A stretch of 64,000 bases of DNA, taken from assembly GCA_035344155.1 (NCBI GenBank), contig DAORAL010000003.1, positions 1 to 64,000 on the forward strand, given 5' to 3'. A model generated the notes under the pieces. It worked only from the letters and a program-made list of their open reading frames with translations, did not search any database and was not told where the DNA came from. A program made the position numbers and the translations under genes. The DNA is from UBA1845 sp002338715 (GTDB lineage Bacteria > Planctomycetota > Phycisphaerae > UBA1845). This document shows positions 25,975-34,070 of this stretch, in pieces. Position 1 is the first letter of the stretch. Each line of letters opens with the position of its first letter.

Positions 25975-28704
25975 ATGATCGCGAAATCGAAAGCCTCATG
26001 GATTCGTCAAGGCTGGAGCACGTTGCTCCTGGTCCTCTTGGCGGTCCTCATAGCGACACCGACGGTATCATTCGCAGACGATGATGCGAAGGATGCGAAA
26101 GAAGCCAAGAAGAAAAAGAAAGAAGACAAGCCCGACTTCAAACCCTTTGAGGAAGTGACCGAAGGGTACGAACTCATCGAGGGCTTCTTCCCGCTCTACT
26201 ACAACAAGAAGACCGACGACATGCTGGCGGTGATTCCCAGCGCGATGGTCGGCAAAGACTTCCTCATGGCTCAGAGCATGACCTCGGGCGGTGGCATGAC
26301 CGGTTTCCCGTTGGGGCATCGGTTGGTCCGCTGGGAAGAATTCAATAAGAAGATGATTCTGGTTCAGCCGGAACTTCGCCATCTCAAAGCCAAAGGCAGC
26401 GACGTCCAGGATGTGATCGATCGCACGTACACCGATTCGGTTTTGCTCTCGACGCCGATCGTCACCAAGCGCGGCGGTGATGCGGTCATCGATCTCGACT
26501 CGATTCTCAAGCAGGATTTCCTCGGGCTCGGTCGCTACTTCGGCGGCAACATGGATTCGTCCATCAGCAAATGGGTGAAGCGCAAAGGCTTCAAAGACAA
26601 CCTTGAGTTGGCCGTCGAAGCCGTGTTCATGTCCGGCGGATCAGGCGGAACCAAATCCGTGATCCACTACAGCATTTCGCGCCTGCCCGAAACCGACTAC
26701 AAACCGCGCGACGCCGATGACCGCGTTGGTTACTTCATGACCGCCCGCAAGAACTGGGCGGCTGACCATGACGATCGCACGATCTTCAAACGCAACATCC
26801 ACCGTTGGCACTTGCGGAAGAGCGATCCGAAGCAAGCCGTCTCCGATGTGCATCCCGACGATCAGATCGTGTTCTACATCGAAAAGACCGTTCCGGTGAA
26901 GTATCGCCGCTACATCCGCGAAGGCATTGAAATGTGGAACGTCGCCTTCGAAAAAGCCGGCATCCGCAACGCGATCCAGGTTCGTCAGCAAACCGACACC
27001 AACGAGTTCGCCAACATCGATCCCGAAGACGTCAACTACAACTTCTTCCGCTGGATCGTCAGCGGTCGCGCATTTGCGATGGGACCGAGTCGTGCCAACC
27101 CGTTGACCGGTCAGATTCTCGATGCCGACATCATCATGGACGACTCGATGGCCCGCACCTGGAGCGCTCGCTACGACCGCATGTTGGGGCAGGGACCGAC
27201 CGCAGCCGAAGATCCCAAGCTGAACGCGTTCTGGGATGCCCATCCCGAATGGCGTCCGACCTCCGCGATGGCCAACCTGATTCCCGAGTCGGTCAACAAT
27301 CACAACGTTGACGACTGGGAGCCGCGGGCGATGAAGATCCTCGAAGCGTTCCATCCGGATGGGTTGTGTGCGTATGCGACCGGTGCGATGCACGAGATGG
27401 CCCTCGGTGGCGCGGTACTGGCCGCCAGCACCGGTGAGTTGGCCTCGCGTGACGACTATGTCGGTCAGTGGATCAAGCTGGTGGCGTGTCACGAAGTTGG
27501 GCACACGCTCGGACTTCGTCATAACTTCAAAGCCAGTTCGTGGAAGTCGCTCGAAGAGATTCTCGCCAACAACGATCCAAACGTTCCGACGACCGCATCG
27601 GTCATGGACTACAACCCAGCCGTCTACAACCTCGACGGATCGAAGCGCAGCCTCTACATGAGCCAAGCCGTCGGTCCTTACGACGAAATCGCAATCGCCT
27701 ATGGTTACAGCGTCCCGGCGCCCGACCAGAAGGAAGACGCGATGCTGGCTGAGATCGCCGGCCGCGTTTCCGCACAGGGCCTCGATTTTGCGACCGACGA
27801 AGATGCCGGATTCCTTGCACCCGACCCGCTCGTCAATACGTACGACAACGGCCAGGACCCGATCGCATGGGCCAACTATCGCATGGATCTCGTCGATGGG
27901 CTGCGTGGCAAGATGACGAGCTGGGGCATCAAGGACGGTGAAGACTACAACCAGCTTCGCCAGTTGTTTGACATGTTCCTCTTCGAATCGAGTCGCGTGA
28001 TTCGCTTCGCCGCCCGTCAGGTCGGTGGACAGTATCTCCATCGCGATCACAAGGGTGACCCCAACGCACGTCAGCCGGTCGAACTCGTCGACGCCAAAAC
28101 GCAGCGCGACACGCTCAAGTTCCTCAACGATCGCGTCTTCGGTCCGAATGCGTTTTCATTCGATCCGGAACTCCTCTTAAAGCTCGCTCCCGGACGTTGG
28201 AATCACTGGGATTCAGACTCGTACGACTACTACCAGGAATACCCGATCCACGACAAGATTTCGGGCGTGCAAGAGTGGGCGCTGTTCCACGTCATGAGCC
28301 CGATGACGATTCGCCGCATCTACGATGCCAGCATGAAAGTGGAACCGGGTGAAGACTTCCTCGACGTTCCGGAACTGGTGAACTCTGTCACCGATGCCGT
28401 CTGGGCGGAACTGGATCAGGATGCCACTGCTCAGATGAACGGTCACAGCGCACCGCTGATTTCAAGCGTTCGCCGGACGTTGCAGCGGAACCAACTGATG
28501 ATGCTCGAACGCACCGTGATGTCGGACCCGGGATTCTTCTTCCCTGCCGATGCGGTGGCCGTCGCCCGTATGGCTTTGAGCAACCTGCACGATCGCATCG
28601 AGAAGCGTTTGGAGTCGGGCGGGCTTGATGATTTCTCCGAAGCCCACCTCGTCGATTCCAAGACGCGCATCGAGCGGGCGCTGGAAGCGGGTTACGAACT
28701 CTAA
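25975..28704 (+). CDS. Secreted zinc-dependent metalloprotease (DUF5117/DUF4953-type)
   Basis: This 909-residue protein has a signal peptide (WSTLLLVLLAVLIATPTVSFADD), a short lysine-rich stretch, and a large region ending in the metzincin-like zinc motif HEVGHTLGLRH at 506-516 (HExxHxxxxxH). The N-terminal half (KDFLMAQSMTSGGGMTGFPLG) matches the DUF5117 region, and the middle contains VMDYNPAVYNLDG, similar to the Met-turn region after the zinc site. Such proteins are common in Planctomycetota and Bacteroidota; the substrate is not known. AGGAG precedes the start and a strong terminator follows the stop. Confidence 0.9.
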   Translation: MIAKSKASWIRQGWSTLLLVLLAVLIATPTVSFADDDAKDAKEAKKKKKEDKPDFKPFEEVTEGYELIEGFFPLYYNKKTDDMLAVIPSAMVGKDFLMAQSMTSGGGMTGFPLGHRLVRWEEFNKKMILVQPELRHLKAKGSDVQDVIDRTYTDSVLLSTPIVTKRGGDAVIDLDSILKQDFLGLGRYFGGNMDSSISKWVKRKGFKDNLELAVEAVFMSGGSGGTKSVIHYSISRLPETDYKPRDADDRVGYFMTARKNWAADHDDRTIFKRNIHRWHLRKSDPKQAVSDVHPDDQIVFYIEKTVPVKYRRYIREGIEMWNVAFEKAGIRNAIQVRQQTDTNEFANIDPEDVNYNFFRWIVSGRAFAMGPSRANPLTGQILDADIIMDDSMARTWSARYDRMLGQGPTAAEDPKLNAFWDAHPEWRPTSAMANLIPESVNNHNVDDWEPRAMKILEAFHPDGLCAYATGAMHEMALGGAVLAASTGELASRDDYVGQWIKLVACHEVGHTLGLRHNFKASSWKSLEEILANNDPNVPTTASVMDYNPAVYNLDGSKRSLYMSQAVGPYDEIAIAYGYSVPAPDQKEDAMLAEIAGRVSAQGLDFATDEDAGFLAPDPLVNTYDNGQDPIAWANYRMDLVDGLRGKMTSWGIKDGEDYNQLRQLFDMFLFESSRVIRFAARQVGGQYLHRDHKGDPNARQPVELVDAKTQRDTLKFLNDRVFGPNAFSFDPELLLKLAPGRWNHWDSDSYDYYQEYPIHDKISGVQEWALFHVMSPMTIRRIYDASMKVEPGEDFLDVPELVNSVTDAVWAELDQDATAQMNGHSAPLISSVRRTLQRNQLMMLERTVMSDPGFFFPADAVAVARMALSNLHDRIEKRLESGGLDDFSEAHLVDSKTRIERALEAGYEL

Positions 28705-28748
28705 GACGTTTGCCGATTCAGTTGGGTCGGTAAGGTAAAAGCAGATCA

Positions 28749-28780
28749 GGCGGGTCCGACAATGTCGGGCCCGCCTTTTT
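28749..28780 (+). terminator. Rho-independent terminator after the metalloprotease
   Basis: A stem of about 13 bp, GGCGGGTCCGACA with TGTCGGGCCCGCC, is followed by TTTTT. It also lies close to the end of the convergent gene at 28803. Confidence 0.9.
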
Positions 28781-28802
28781 CATTTGCTGAAGTTTGCGAA
28801 CT

Positions 28803-29378
28803 TTATTCGCCGTTTGAGTTGGTGTCGGGGTTTTCGGCTTTATCCTGTTCGCCCTTCATCATTTTGGCCAGCTTCCTCGGTGCTTTGCAGAGACGCCACT
28901 TGTCTTGTTCGTTGACGATGAGCAGGACGACGTCGCGTTCGGGTTCGGGCACTTCGTTGGGGTCGAGCGAGACGTGGGCCCGGATGGCGTAGACGATCTC
29001 GCCTTCGGGCGTTTTCATCTGCTGCATCTCGGTCAGCTTGAAACGCGGGTTGGCTTGCCACGCCCGGATGAATTCCTTTTCGCTGATCGGTTCTTCCCGA
29101 GCGCTCCACATCGATCGAAACAACTCGTAGTCCTGATCGACGCAGGCCTTCACCGCACTCTTGAGAAACTCGGGAACGGCTGGGTCGTCGCACTTGAAGT
29201 CAGGGGGAAAACTGACCAGTTCCCGTTCAGCCGCTTTGGGCGGTGGCGTGGGAAGCTGACTGGTTTCGTCGTCGGCATCACCTTTCTTGCAACCGGTCGT
29301 GGTGATCATCACAAGCAGGCCCGTCAATGTGATTCGCAAAGCCATGCGCAATGTGCGGTTGCGGGTGTTTGTCGTCAC
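28803..29378 (-). CDS. Putative lipoprotein of unknown function
   Basis: It starts at GTG 29378 with GGAG eight bases upstream. The N-terminus has a hydrophobic stretch and TTTGC, so lipid attachment at this cysteine (residue 30) is plausible although the -3 residue is Thr. The 191-residue mature part has FLKSAVKACVDQDYELFRSMWS, a helical pattern like NTF2-type or TPR-edge segments, and a beta-rich end (RDVVLLIVNEQDKWRL) like a DUF4878-type fold. No assignment is made. It is convergent with the metalloprotease. Confidence 0.65.
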   Translation of the reverse strand: MTTNTRNRTLRMALRITLTGLLVMITTTGCKKGDADDETSQLPTPPPKAAERELVSFPPDFKCDDPAVPEFLKSAVKACVDQDYELFRSMWSAREEPISEKEFIRAWQANPRFKLTEMQQMKTPEGEIVYAIRAHVSLDPNEVPEPERDVVLLIVNEQDKWRLCKAPRKLAKMMKGEQDKAENPDTNSNGE

Positions 29379-29568
29379 GGCAAAATCTCCGTCGATGTTT
29401 CGTGGATGGACCGCTCGCGGGTGGCGGTAGGTGTCGGTGGGGCATCCTAGCCGTGACGTCGCGCCGGGGCAATCAGACGCGTGTTCTGGCCTGCAATGAT
29501 GCCGTCAATCACGACCGCTCGATAACTTCCACCTTGCCGATTGGCGGCTTGCGACTAAGCTACCGCAC

Positions 29569-30732
29569 ATGCAAGCACGCCGTGCAATCACCGAACGCGA
29601 ACGCACCGATGTCTTTCGCCGCCTCGTCGCGTTTGACACCACCAGCGCGAACAGCAACGTCCCAGCGGCTGACGATCTTGCCGGGTTTTTAAGCGACCAT
29701 GGATGCCGCGTTGATCGGTTTGCATCCGACGATGGGCAGAAGGTTAATCTCATCGCCCACAAAGGTCCGCAGTGCGAAGGGGGCTTGCTTTTGTCGGGGC
29801 ATTTCGATGTTGTGCCCGCCAACGAAGAGGGTTGGGAGAGCGATCCATTCACGCTCACCGAACACGACGACCGTTTCGTCGCCCGCGGTGCGGCTGACAT
29901 GAAAGGATTCGTCGCCATCGCAGCCGGCTTGCTTGCAGACATCGACGCGACGCAGATGAAAACGCCGTTGGTCGGATTGTTTACACACGATGAGGAGATC
30001 GGCACGATCGGGGCGCAGCAATTCTGCAAACAGTGGGACCAACGCTACCCGCTCCCGACGGCTGGCATCATCGGCGAACCGACCGAGCTTCAGGTCGTCC
30101 GCATGCACAAGGGGCACACCAAACTGCGCATCGACATTGCCGGGACGCCAGCCCACAGCGGGTATCCGCACCTCGGTTCCAACGCCATCGAAAAACTCGG
30201 GCGGGTGATCACGGCGCTGACGGCTCTTCGACTCGAATTCAAATCGCAGCGCTCCAAGACGAGCGAGTACTATCCCGAAACGCCTTTTGTCATCCTCAAC
30301 CAAGCCGTCGTCGAAGGCGGGGCTGCGGTCAACATCGTGCCTGGTTCGTGCCGATTGACGGTGGGCATTCGCGTGCTTCCCGGGCAGAAATCGGGCGATG
30401 CGATCGAAGCCGTGCGCCGCGCGCTACGGACAATCCCGAGTCTCGGCGGCGACGTTTCGCTGACCTTGATCGGTGACACGCCGCCGCTATTGACCGACGC
30501 GTCGACGGAGATCAACAAGCGACTGAGCCAGCACGTCGGGCAAACGAAAACAGTGGCCGTCTCGTATGCAAGCGATGCCGGACCACTCGCGACCATGGGA
30601 ATCAACTGCGTCCTCTACGGACCGGGCAGCATCGAAGTCGCCCACAAGCCCAACGAGTTCGTGACGAAGGATCAACTCAACCGCGCGTGGGAATCGCTGT
30701 CCGGGCTTTCGCGGAAGTGGTGCATCGGCTGA
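29569..30732 (+). CDS. argE: Acetylornithine deacetylase (M20 family)
   Basis: This 387-residue protein is an M20 zinc hydrolase: SGHFDVVPA (first metal histidine and catalytic aspartate region), RGAADMKGF (second aspartate), THDEEIGTIGA (paired glutamates) and GEPTELQVVRMHKG, which is typical of ArgE. The enzyme releases ornithine from N-acetylornithine. No other arginine gene is nearby, so the substrate could also be another N-acyl amino acid. It is followed by hutF after 59 bases on the same strand, so the pair may be an operon. Confidence 0.86.
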   Translation: MQARRAITERERTDVFRRLVAFDTTSANSNVPAADDLAGFLSDHGCRVDRFASDDGQKVNLIAHKGPQCEGGLLLSGHFDVVPANEEGWESDPFTLTEHDDRFVARGAADMKGFVAIAAGLLADIDATQMKTPLVGLFTHDEEIGTIGAQQFCKQWDQRYPLPTAGIIGEPTELQVVRMHKGHTKLRIDIAGTPAHSGYPHLGSNAIEKLGRVITALTALRLEFKSQRSKTSEYYPETPFVILNQAVVEGGAAVNIVPGSCRLTVGIRVLPGQKSGDAIEAVRRALRTIPSLGGDVSLTLIGDTPPLLTDASTEINKRLSQHVGQTKTVAVSYASDAGPLATMGINCVLYGPGSIEVAHKPNEFVTKDQLNRAWESLSGLSRKWCIG

Positions 30733-30791
30733 CCGCAACCGGTGATGGTCATTTGCGACCAGCGCCGGATCAACACAAGGAACGTGTACAG

Positions 30792-32084
30792 ATGGTGTCA
30801 TCCAACGTCATCGAAGCCGACCTGACCTGGTTCAATGGTGCGTTTGAACCGCGCATCCAGGTGGTGACCAATTCGTCCGGACAGATCGAGCAGGTCGGGT
30901 ACCTCGACTTGCAACCGACGATGCGGCTTGAGGGTAAAGCCCTGCTACCGGGGATGATCAACGCCCACAGTCATGCGTTTCAGCGCGGGCTTCGCGGGTT
31001 CGGCGAGACGTTTCCCAAGGGCGCGGGAAGCTTCTGGACCTGGCGCGAGGCGATGTACGAACTGGTGGAATGCCTCGATGCGGAGGAATTTCAAAACATC
31101 TGCCGCGTCGCGTTTGAAGAGATGCTGCGACACGGCATCACCACCGTCGGCGAGTTTCACTACTTTCATCATGGGCCCACCGCGCCCGATCTGTTGTTCG
31201 ACGAACTTGTGTTAGCCGCTGCACGCGATGCCGGCATTCGGATTGTCTTGCTGGAGACGTTTTACGCCCATGGCGGTTTTGGCGAGCCGCTGTCCGGTGG
31301 GCAGAATCGTTTTGCCACGCCCGATGTCGCGAGTTTCCTTGCGCACGTGGATTCGCTGCGGGCGAAGTGCAACCCGGCGATGCAGGAGATCGCCCTCGCG
31401 GCCCACAGCCTTCGAGCAGCAACGCCCGACGAAATCGCCGAGTTGTTGGCCTATGCGAAGAAGCACGATTTGGTGCTGCACCTGCACGCGGAAGAGCAGC
31501 GGCAGGAGATCGATGCGTGTGTCAAAGCGCATGGCATGACGCCGATTGAACTGCTCTTGGATCGCGACATTTTGAATCCGTCAGTGACGCTTGTGCATTG
31601 CACGCACACGGGTGCTGAAGTGATTCGGCGGGTGGCGAAGACCGGCGCGTCGATCTGCATTTGCCCGACGACCGAAGGCAACCTTGGCGACGGGATCGCC
31701 GACGTGCCCGCGATGGTCAAAGCCAACGCCAACATTTGTCTTGGAACCGATTCCAACGCCCGCATCAGCATGAACGAAGAGATGCGCTGGCTCGAATACG
31801 TGCAGCGCGTTCGCCACGAGACCCGCGGCGTGGTTGTCGGCGAGTCGGGTCAAAACGCCCGAGCCCTTTTCGAGTGCGCCACCATCGCCGGCGCAAAATC
31901 GCTGGGCACCAATGCGGGCCGCATCGCCACCGGAACCAGCGCGGACCTGATCGTCATCGACACGCAGGGCATTTCACTACTGGGCGCCACCGCCGAAACG
32001 CTACTACCCGCCTTCGTCCTCGGCGCCGACCGGGGCAGCATCACCCACACCTGCGTCGCTGGCCAATGGCACGAATGGCGCTAA
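30792..32084 (+). CDS. hutF: Formimidoylglutamate deiminase-like amidohydrolase
   Basis: This 430-residue amidohydrolase has NAHSHAFQRGLRGF (HxH metal site), SFWTWREAMY and EFHYFHH, LHLHAEEQ, VHCTHT and CPTTEGNLGDG, which together point to HutF rather than the cytosine/guanine deaminase branches. HutF converts N-formimidoyl-glutamate to N-formylglutamate in histidine breakdown. The start at 30792 has AAGGA about 10 bases upstream; the frame extends back to 30687. No hutH, hutU or hutI is present here. Confidence 0.86.
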   Translation: MVSSNVIEADLTWFNGAFEPRIQVVTNSSGQIEQVGYLDLQPTMRLEGKALLPGMINAHSHAFQRGLRGFGETFPKGAGSFWTWREAMYELVECLDAEEFQNICRVAFEEMLRHGITTVGEFHYFHHGPTAPDLLFDELVLAAARDAGIRIVLLETFYAHGGFGEPLSGGQNRFATPDVASFLAHVDSLRAKCNPAMQEIALAAHSLRAATPDEIAELLAYAKKHDLVLHLHAEEQRQEIDACVKAHGMTPIELLLDRDILNPSVTLVHCTHTGAEVIRRVAKTGASICICPTTEGNLGDGIADVPAMVKANANICLGTDSNARISMNEEMRWLEYVQRVRHETRGVVVGESGQNARALFECATIAGAKSLGTNAGRIATGTSADLIVIDTQGISLLGATAETLLPAFVLGADRGSITHTCVAGQWHEWR

Positions 32085-32100
32085 CCGGTCATCGCCAAAA

Positions 32101-32127
32101 GTAGGGTGCGTCCCGGACGCACCTGCT
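32101..32127 (+). repeat. REP-like palindrome, class B
   Basis: GTAG followed by GGTGCGTCC-C-GGACGCACC and TGCT. The stem is identical to the copy that truncates parE. Its terminal TGC is directly joined to TATAAT, making an extended -10 promoter. Confidence 0.88.
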
Positions 32128-32132
32128 ATAAT
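32124..32132 (+). promoter_or_regulatory. Extended -10 promoter formed at the edge of a REP-like element
   Basis: TGCTATAAT is a perfect TGnTATAAT extended -10. The TGC comes from the end of the palindrome. The -35 position falls in the palindrome and lacks a consensus, as is usual for extended -10 promoters. It lies 52 bases before the first zinc-ribbon paralogue. Confidence 0.6.
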
Positions 32133-32184
32133 ACAATGGTACACAAAGCGCCCCGACAACCTGACCGATCGCTCGATACAACCT

Positions 32185-32742
32185 ATGAACCAATGCCCCC
32201 GATGCAGCTACTCGCTCGAAGGCCTTCCGGACGATCATGTATGTCCGGAGTGCGGGTTGGAGTATCACGGCGAAACCACTTACATTGTCTTCATACATAG
32301 AAGCTTTGACCGGCTTGCCCTTATTTCGCTATCGTTGATGTTGGTGCTTGGAGCGTCCCTGCTGCATCCAGCGATGCAAGTGTCGGCGAGTTTCGCGATT
32401 CCGTTGCTTGTCATTGTTGTCTCGATTGCATTGGGAATCCGACATCTGCTTCGCTTGAGCTGTGATCATTTTGGAGAGCTTGTTTTAGATCACAACGGTA
32501 TTCGTGTGATTCTTCCGGATTCCCCCATAGCCACCGTTCGCTGGAACGACGTCAATCGCGCACGCTACAATTGGCTGACGGGCTGCCTTACGATTTTGGG
32601 GATGGAAGGGCAGGTGTTAGTGTCGGTTCCAGTTTGGAGACTGGGCAGCCGTGGAGTTGGCGAACAGTGCGCGGTACTGGTCGCCGCCTATCTGATCGAC
32701 AATCAACTTCGTGAGGAGTTGGCCGATTCGGACTCTGAATAA
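32185..32742 (+). CDS. Zinc-ribbon membrane protein, paralogue 1 of 3
   Basis: This 185-residue protein begins with MNQCPRCSYSLEGLPDDHVC and PECG (CxxC-x12-CxxC), a zinc ribbon. Two hydrophobic segments follow (about residues 42-60 and 70-86), then a C-terminal region with VRWNDVNRARYNWLTG and GMEGQVLVSVPVW that looks like a bacterial PH-like domain. It is the first of three tandem copies whose first 100 bases are nearly identical while the rest has diverged. Topology and function are unknown. The promoter is likely the extended -10 next to the REP copy. Confidence 0.75.
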   Translation: MNQCPRCSYSLEGLPDDHVCPECGLEYHGETTYIVFIHRSFDRLALISLSLMLVLGASLLHPAMQVSASFAIPLLVIVVSIALGIRHLLRLSCDHFGELVLDHNGIRVILPDSPIATVRWNDVNRARYNWLTGCLTILGMEGQVLVSVPVWRLGSRGVGEQCAVLVAAYLIDNQLREELADSDSE

Positions 32743-32833
32743 AGCCAGAAATGAATTATCCCCGACGTGTTAGATACGATTCGTTCTGGGACCCAACGCA
32801 TGAGGCGGACTCATTGATCGCCCGGTACCAGTC

Positions 32834-33346
32834 ATGAACCAATGCCCAAGATGCAGCTATTCACTCGAAGGCCTTCCGGAGGTACATGCCTGTCCGGAAT
32901 GCGGGCTGCAATACAACGGTGAGACGACCTACCTGGAACTCAAACCGAGCAAGACTTCGTGGAAGGGGATTGCGGTGGTGGCTGTGGTCACTTCGTGGCT
33001 TGCTTTCGACACCGGCATGCGACCCAAGTGGGTTAGCATCGTCTGTATTTGCTTTTGGTCGATCATGCTGATCGTTACGGTCGGTCATCATGCATATCAA
33101 CTCCGGCAGGCCCAGAAGGGGCAGTTGATTCTTGACTGGCTGGGCATTCGTTACGTTCGGCCAAACGGCGGCACGGATACGATCGTGATTTCAGACATCC
33201 GTCGTGCGAAGTACAGTTGGATAACGGGCCAGCTTACGGTTTTCGGGTGGGACGATCAGAAACTTTTGACGATCCCCCAATGGCAGCTCGGCGGCGAGTG
33301 GCGTGCGATTGACCTCGCAAACGAAATCAATCGCCGAGCCGCATAA
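32834..33346 (+). CDS. Zinc-ribbon membrane protein, paralogue 2 of 3
   Basis: This 170-residue copy has the same N-terminal ribbon (MNQCPRCSYSLEGLPEVHAC), two membrane segments and a PH-like C-terminal region (VISDIRRAKYSWITGQLTVF) that is close to the third copy. Its promoter region shares GATACGATTCG with the corresponding region of paralogue 3 (GATATGATTCG), so the duplication included upstream sequence. No palindrome lies between copies 1 and 2. Confidence 0.75.
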   Translation: MNQCPRCSYSLEGLPEVHACPECGLQYNGETTYLELKPSKTSWKGIAVVAVVTSWLAFDTGMRPKWVSIVCICFWSIMLIVTVGHHAYQLRQAQKGQLILDWLGIRYVRPNGGTDTIVISDIRRAKYSWITGQLTVFGWDDQKLLTIPQWQLGGEWRAIDLANEINRRAA

Positions 33347-33363
33347 CGGAATCGCAATAAAAC

Positions 33364-33390
33364 GTAGGGTGCGTCCCGGACGCACCTGCT
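33364..33390 (+). repeat. REP-like palindrome, class B
   Basis: Same core and TGCT end as the copy at 32101. It lies 18 bases after the stop of paralogue 2. The base after TGCT begins a TGATATGAT sequence that overlaps the start of the next extended -10 promoter. Confidence 0.88.
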
Positions 33391-33398
33391 GATATGAT
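33390..33398 (+). promoter_or_regulatory. Extended -10 promoter overlapping the end of a REP-like element
   Basis: TGATATGAT matches TGnTATnnT. Its T is the last base of the palindrome block. It lies 44 bases upstream of paralogue 3, the same arrangement as for paralogue 1. Confidence 0.5.
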
Positions 33399-33442
33399 TC
33401 GCCAAGAAAGTACTCTGAAGGATCAATCGCCCAGCCCGAACC

Positions 33443-33997
33443 ATGAACCAATGCCCACGATGCAGCTATTCGCTCGAAGGCCTTCCGGACGATCATGTCT
33501 GTCCGGAGTGCGGGTTGGCTTATCACGGCGAGACGACGTTTGTAAAGGTGTGTCCAATAAGCGACTCCCTAATGTTCTTGACCATTGCTTTTGGCGGAAT
33601 GACGATGCCTGCATTTGGTATTGCCGCGCGTGATTGGAGTTGGGGAGTATATTTCTTTGGGTTTTGGATGTTCGTGAATTGCGTGTTGGCCGTCAGGATC
33701 ATCTTCAAAATGTATCTGGGCGAACGCGGAGAGTTGGTTATCAATCGAAACGGAGTGAGTCTCACTCGCCCCGGGGCGGGGACCGAATACGTCAAGATGG
33801 CCGACATCAATCATGCCAAACACCGATGGTGGTCAATTCATATGGTGGTGCTGGGGTGGGATGGACGAAAGATGCTCTCACTAAATAACTGGGAGTTGAA
33901 TGGTTCCTGGAACGCGACGAATTGTGCCAAGCAGATCAACCGGCATGTGGAGGCATGCTTGGTTCGAACCATACAGGGTGGGTCGTTCGTGGATTAG
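33443..33997 (+). CDS. Zinc-ribbon membrane protein, paralogue 3 of 3
   Basis: This 184-residue copy has the same ribbon as paralogue 1 (MNQCPRCSYSLEGLPDDHVC), two membrane segments and a PH-like C-terminus (VKMADINHAKHRWWSIHMVV). The TAG stop at 33995-33997 overlaps the outer edge of an inverted palindrome at 33996, so the gene end coincides with the element. The three copies are co-directional, separated by 90-97 bases, and each has its own putative promoter. Confidence 0.75.
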   Translation: MNQCPRCSYSLEGLPDDHVCPECGLAYHGETTFVKVCPISDSLMFLTIAFGGMTMPAFGIAARDWSWGVYFFGFWMFVNCVLAVRIIFKMYLGERGELVINRNGVSLTRPGAGTEYVKMADINHAKHRWWSIHMVVLGWDGRKMLSLNNWELNGSWNATNCAKQINRHVEACLVRTIQGGSFVD

Positions 33998-34022
33998 CAG
34001 GTGCGTCCGGGACGCACCCTAC
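33996..34022 (-). repeat. REP-like palindrome, class B, reverse orientation
   Basis: AGCAGGTGCGTCC-G-GGACGCACCCTAC: the reverse complement of a class B element. Its outer AG forms the last two bases of the stop codon of paralogue 3. Confidence 0.85.
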
Positions 34023-34040
34023 CTTTTGCGATTGTTTGCC

Positions 34041-34062
34041 GGTGCGGTAAACCGCACCCTAC
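34041..34062 (-). repeat. REP-like palindrome, class C, reverse orientation
   Basis: GGTGCGGT-AA-ACCGCACC-CTAC, 18 bases after the class B copy in the same orientation, just after the end of the acidic coiled-coil gene on the minus strand. Confidence 0.8.
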
Positions 34063-34070
34063 GTTTGCGG

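Noticed and set aside
26641..28050. 469-residue minus-strand frame inside the metalloprotease gene
   Set aside because: Long, but its composition is that of antisense in a GC-rich gene, and the plus strand contains the HExxH protease with normal motifs.
8540..34062. Palindromic repeats considered as a CRISPR array
   Set aside because: The copies are dispersed, lie in both orientations, have no regular spacers and no cas genes nearby.
32085..34070. A RAYT or other transposase gene next to the palindromes
   Set aside because: None of the frames here has an HUH/Y1 signature; the neighbouring genes are zinc-ribbon proteins and a coiled-coil protein.
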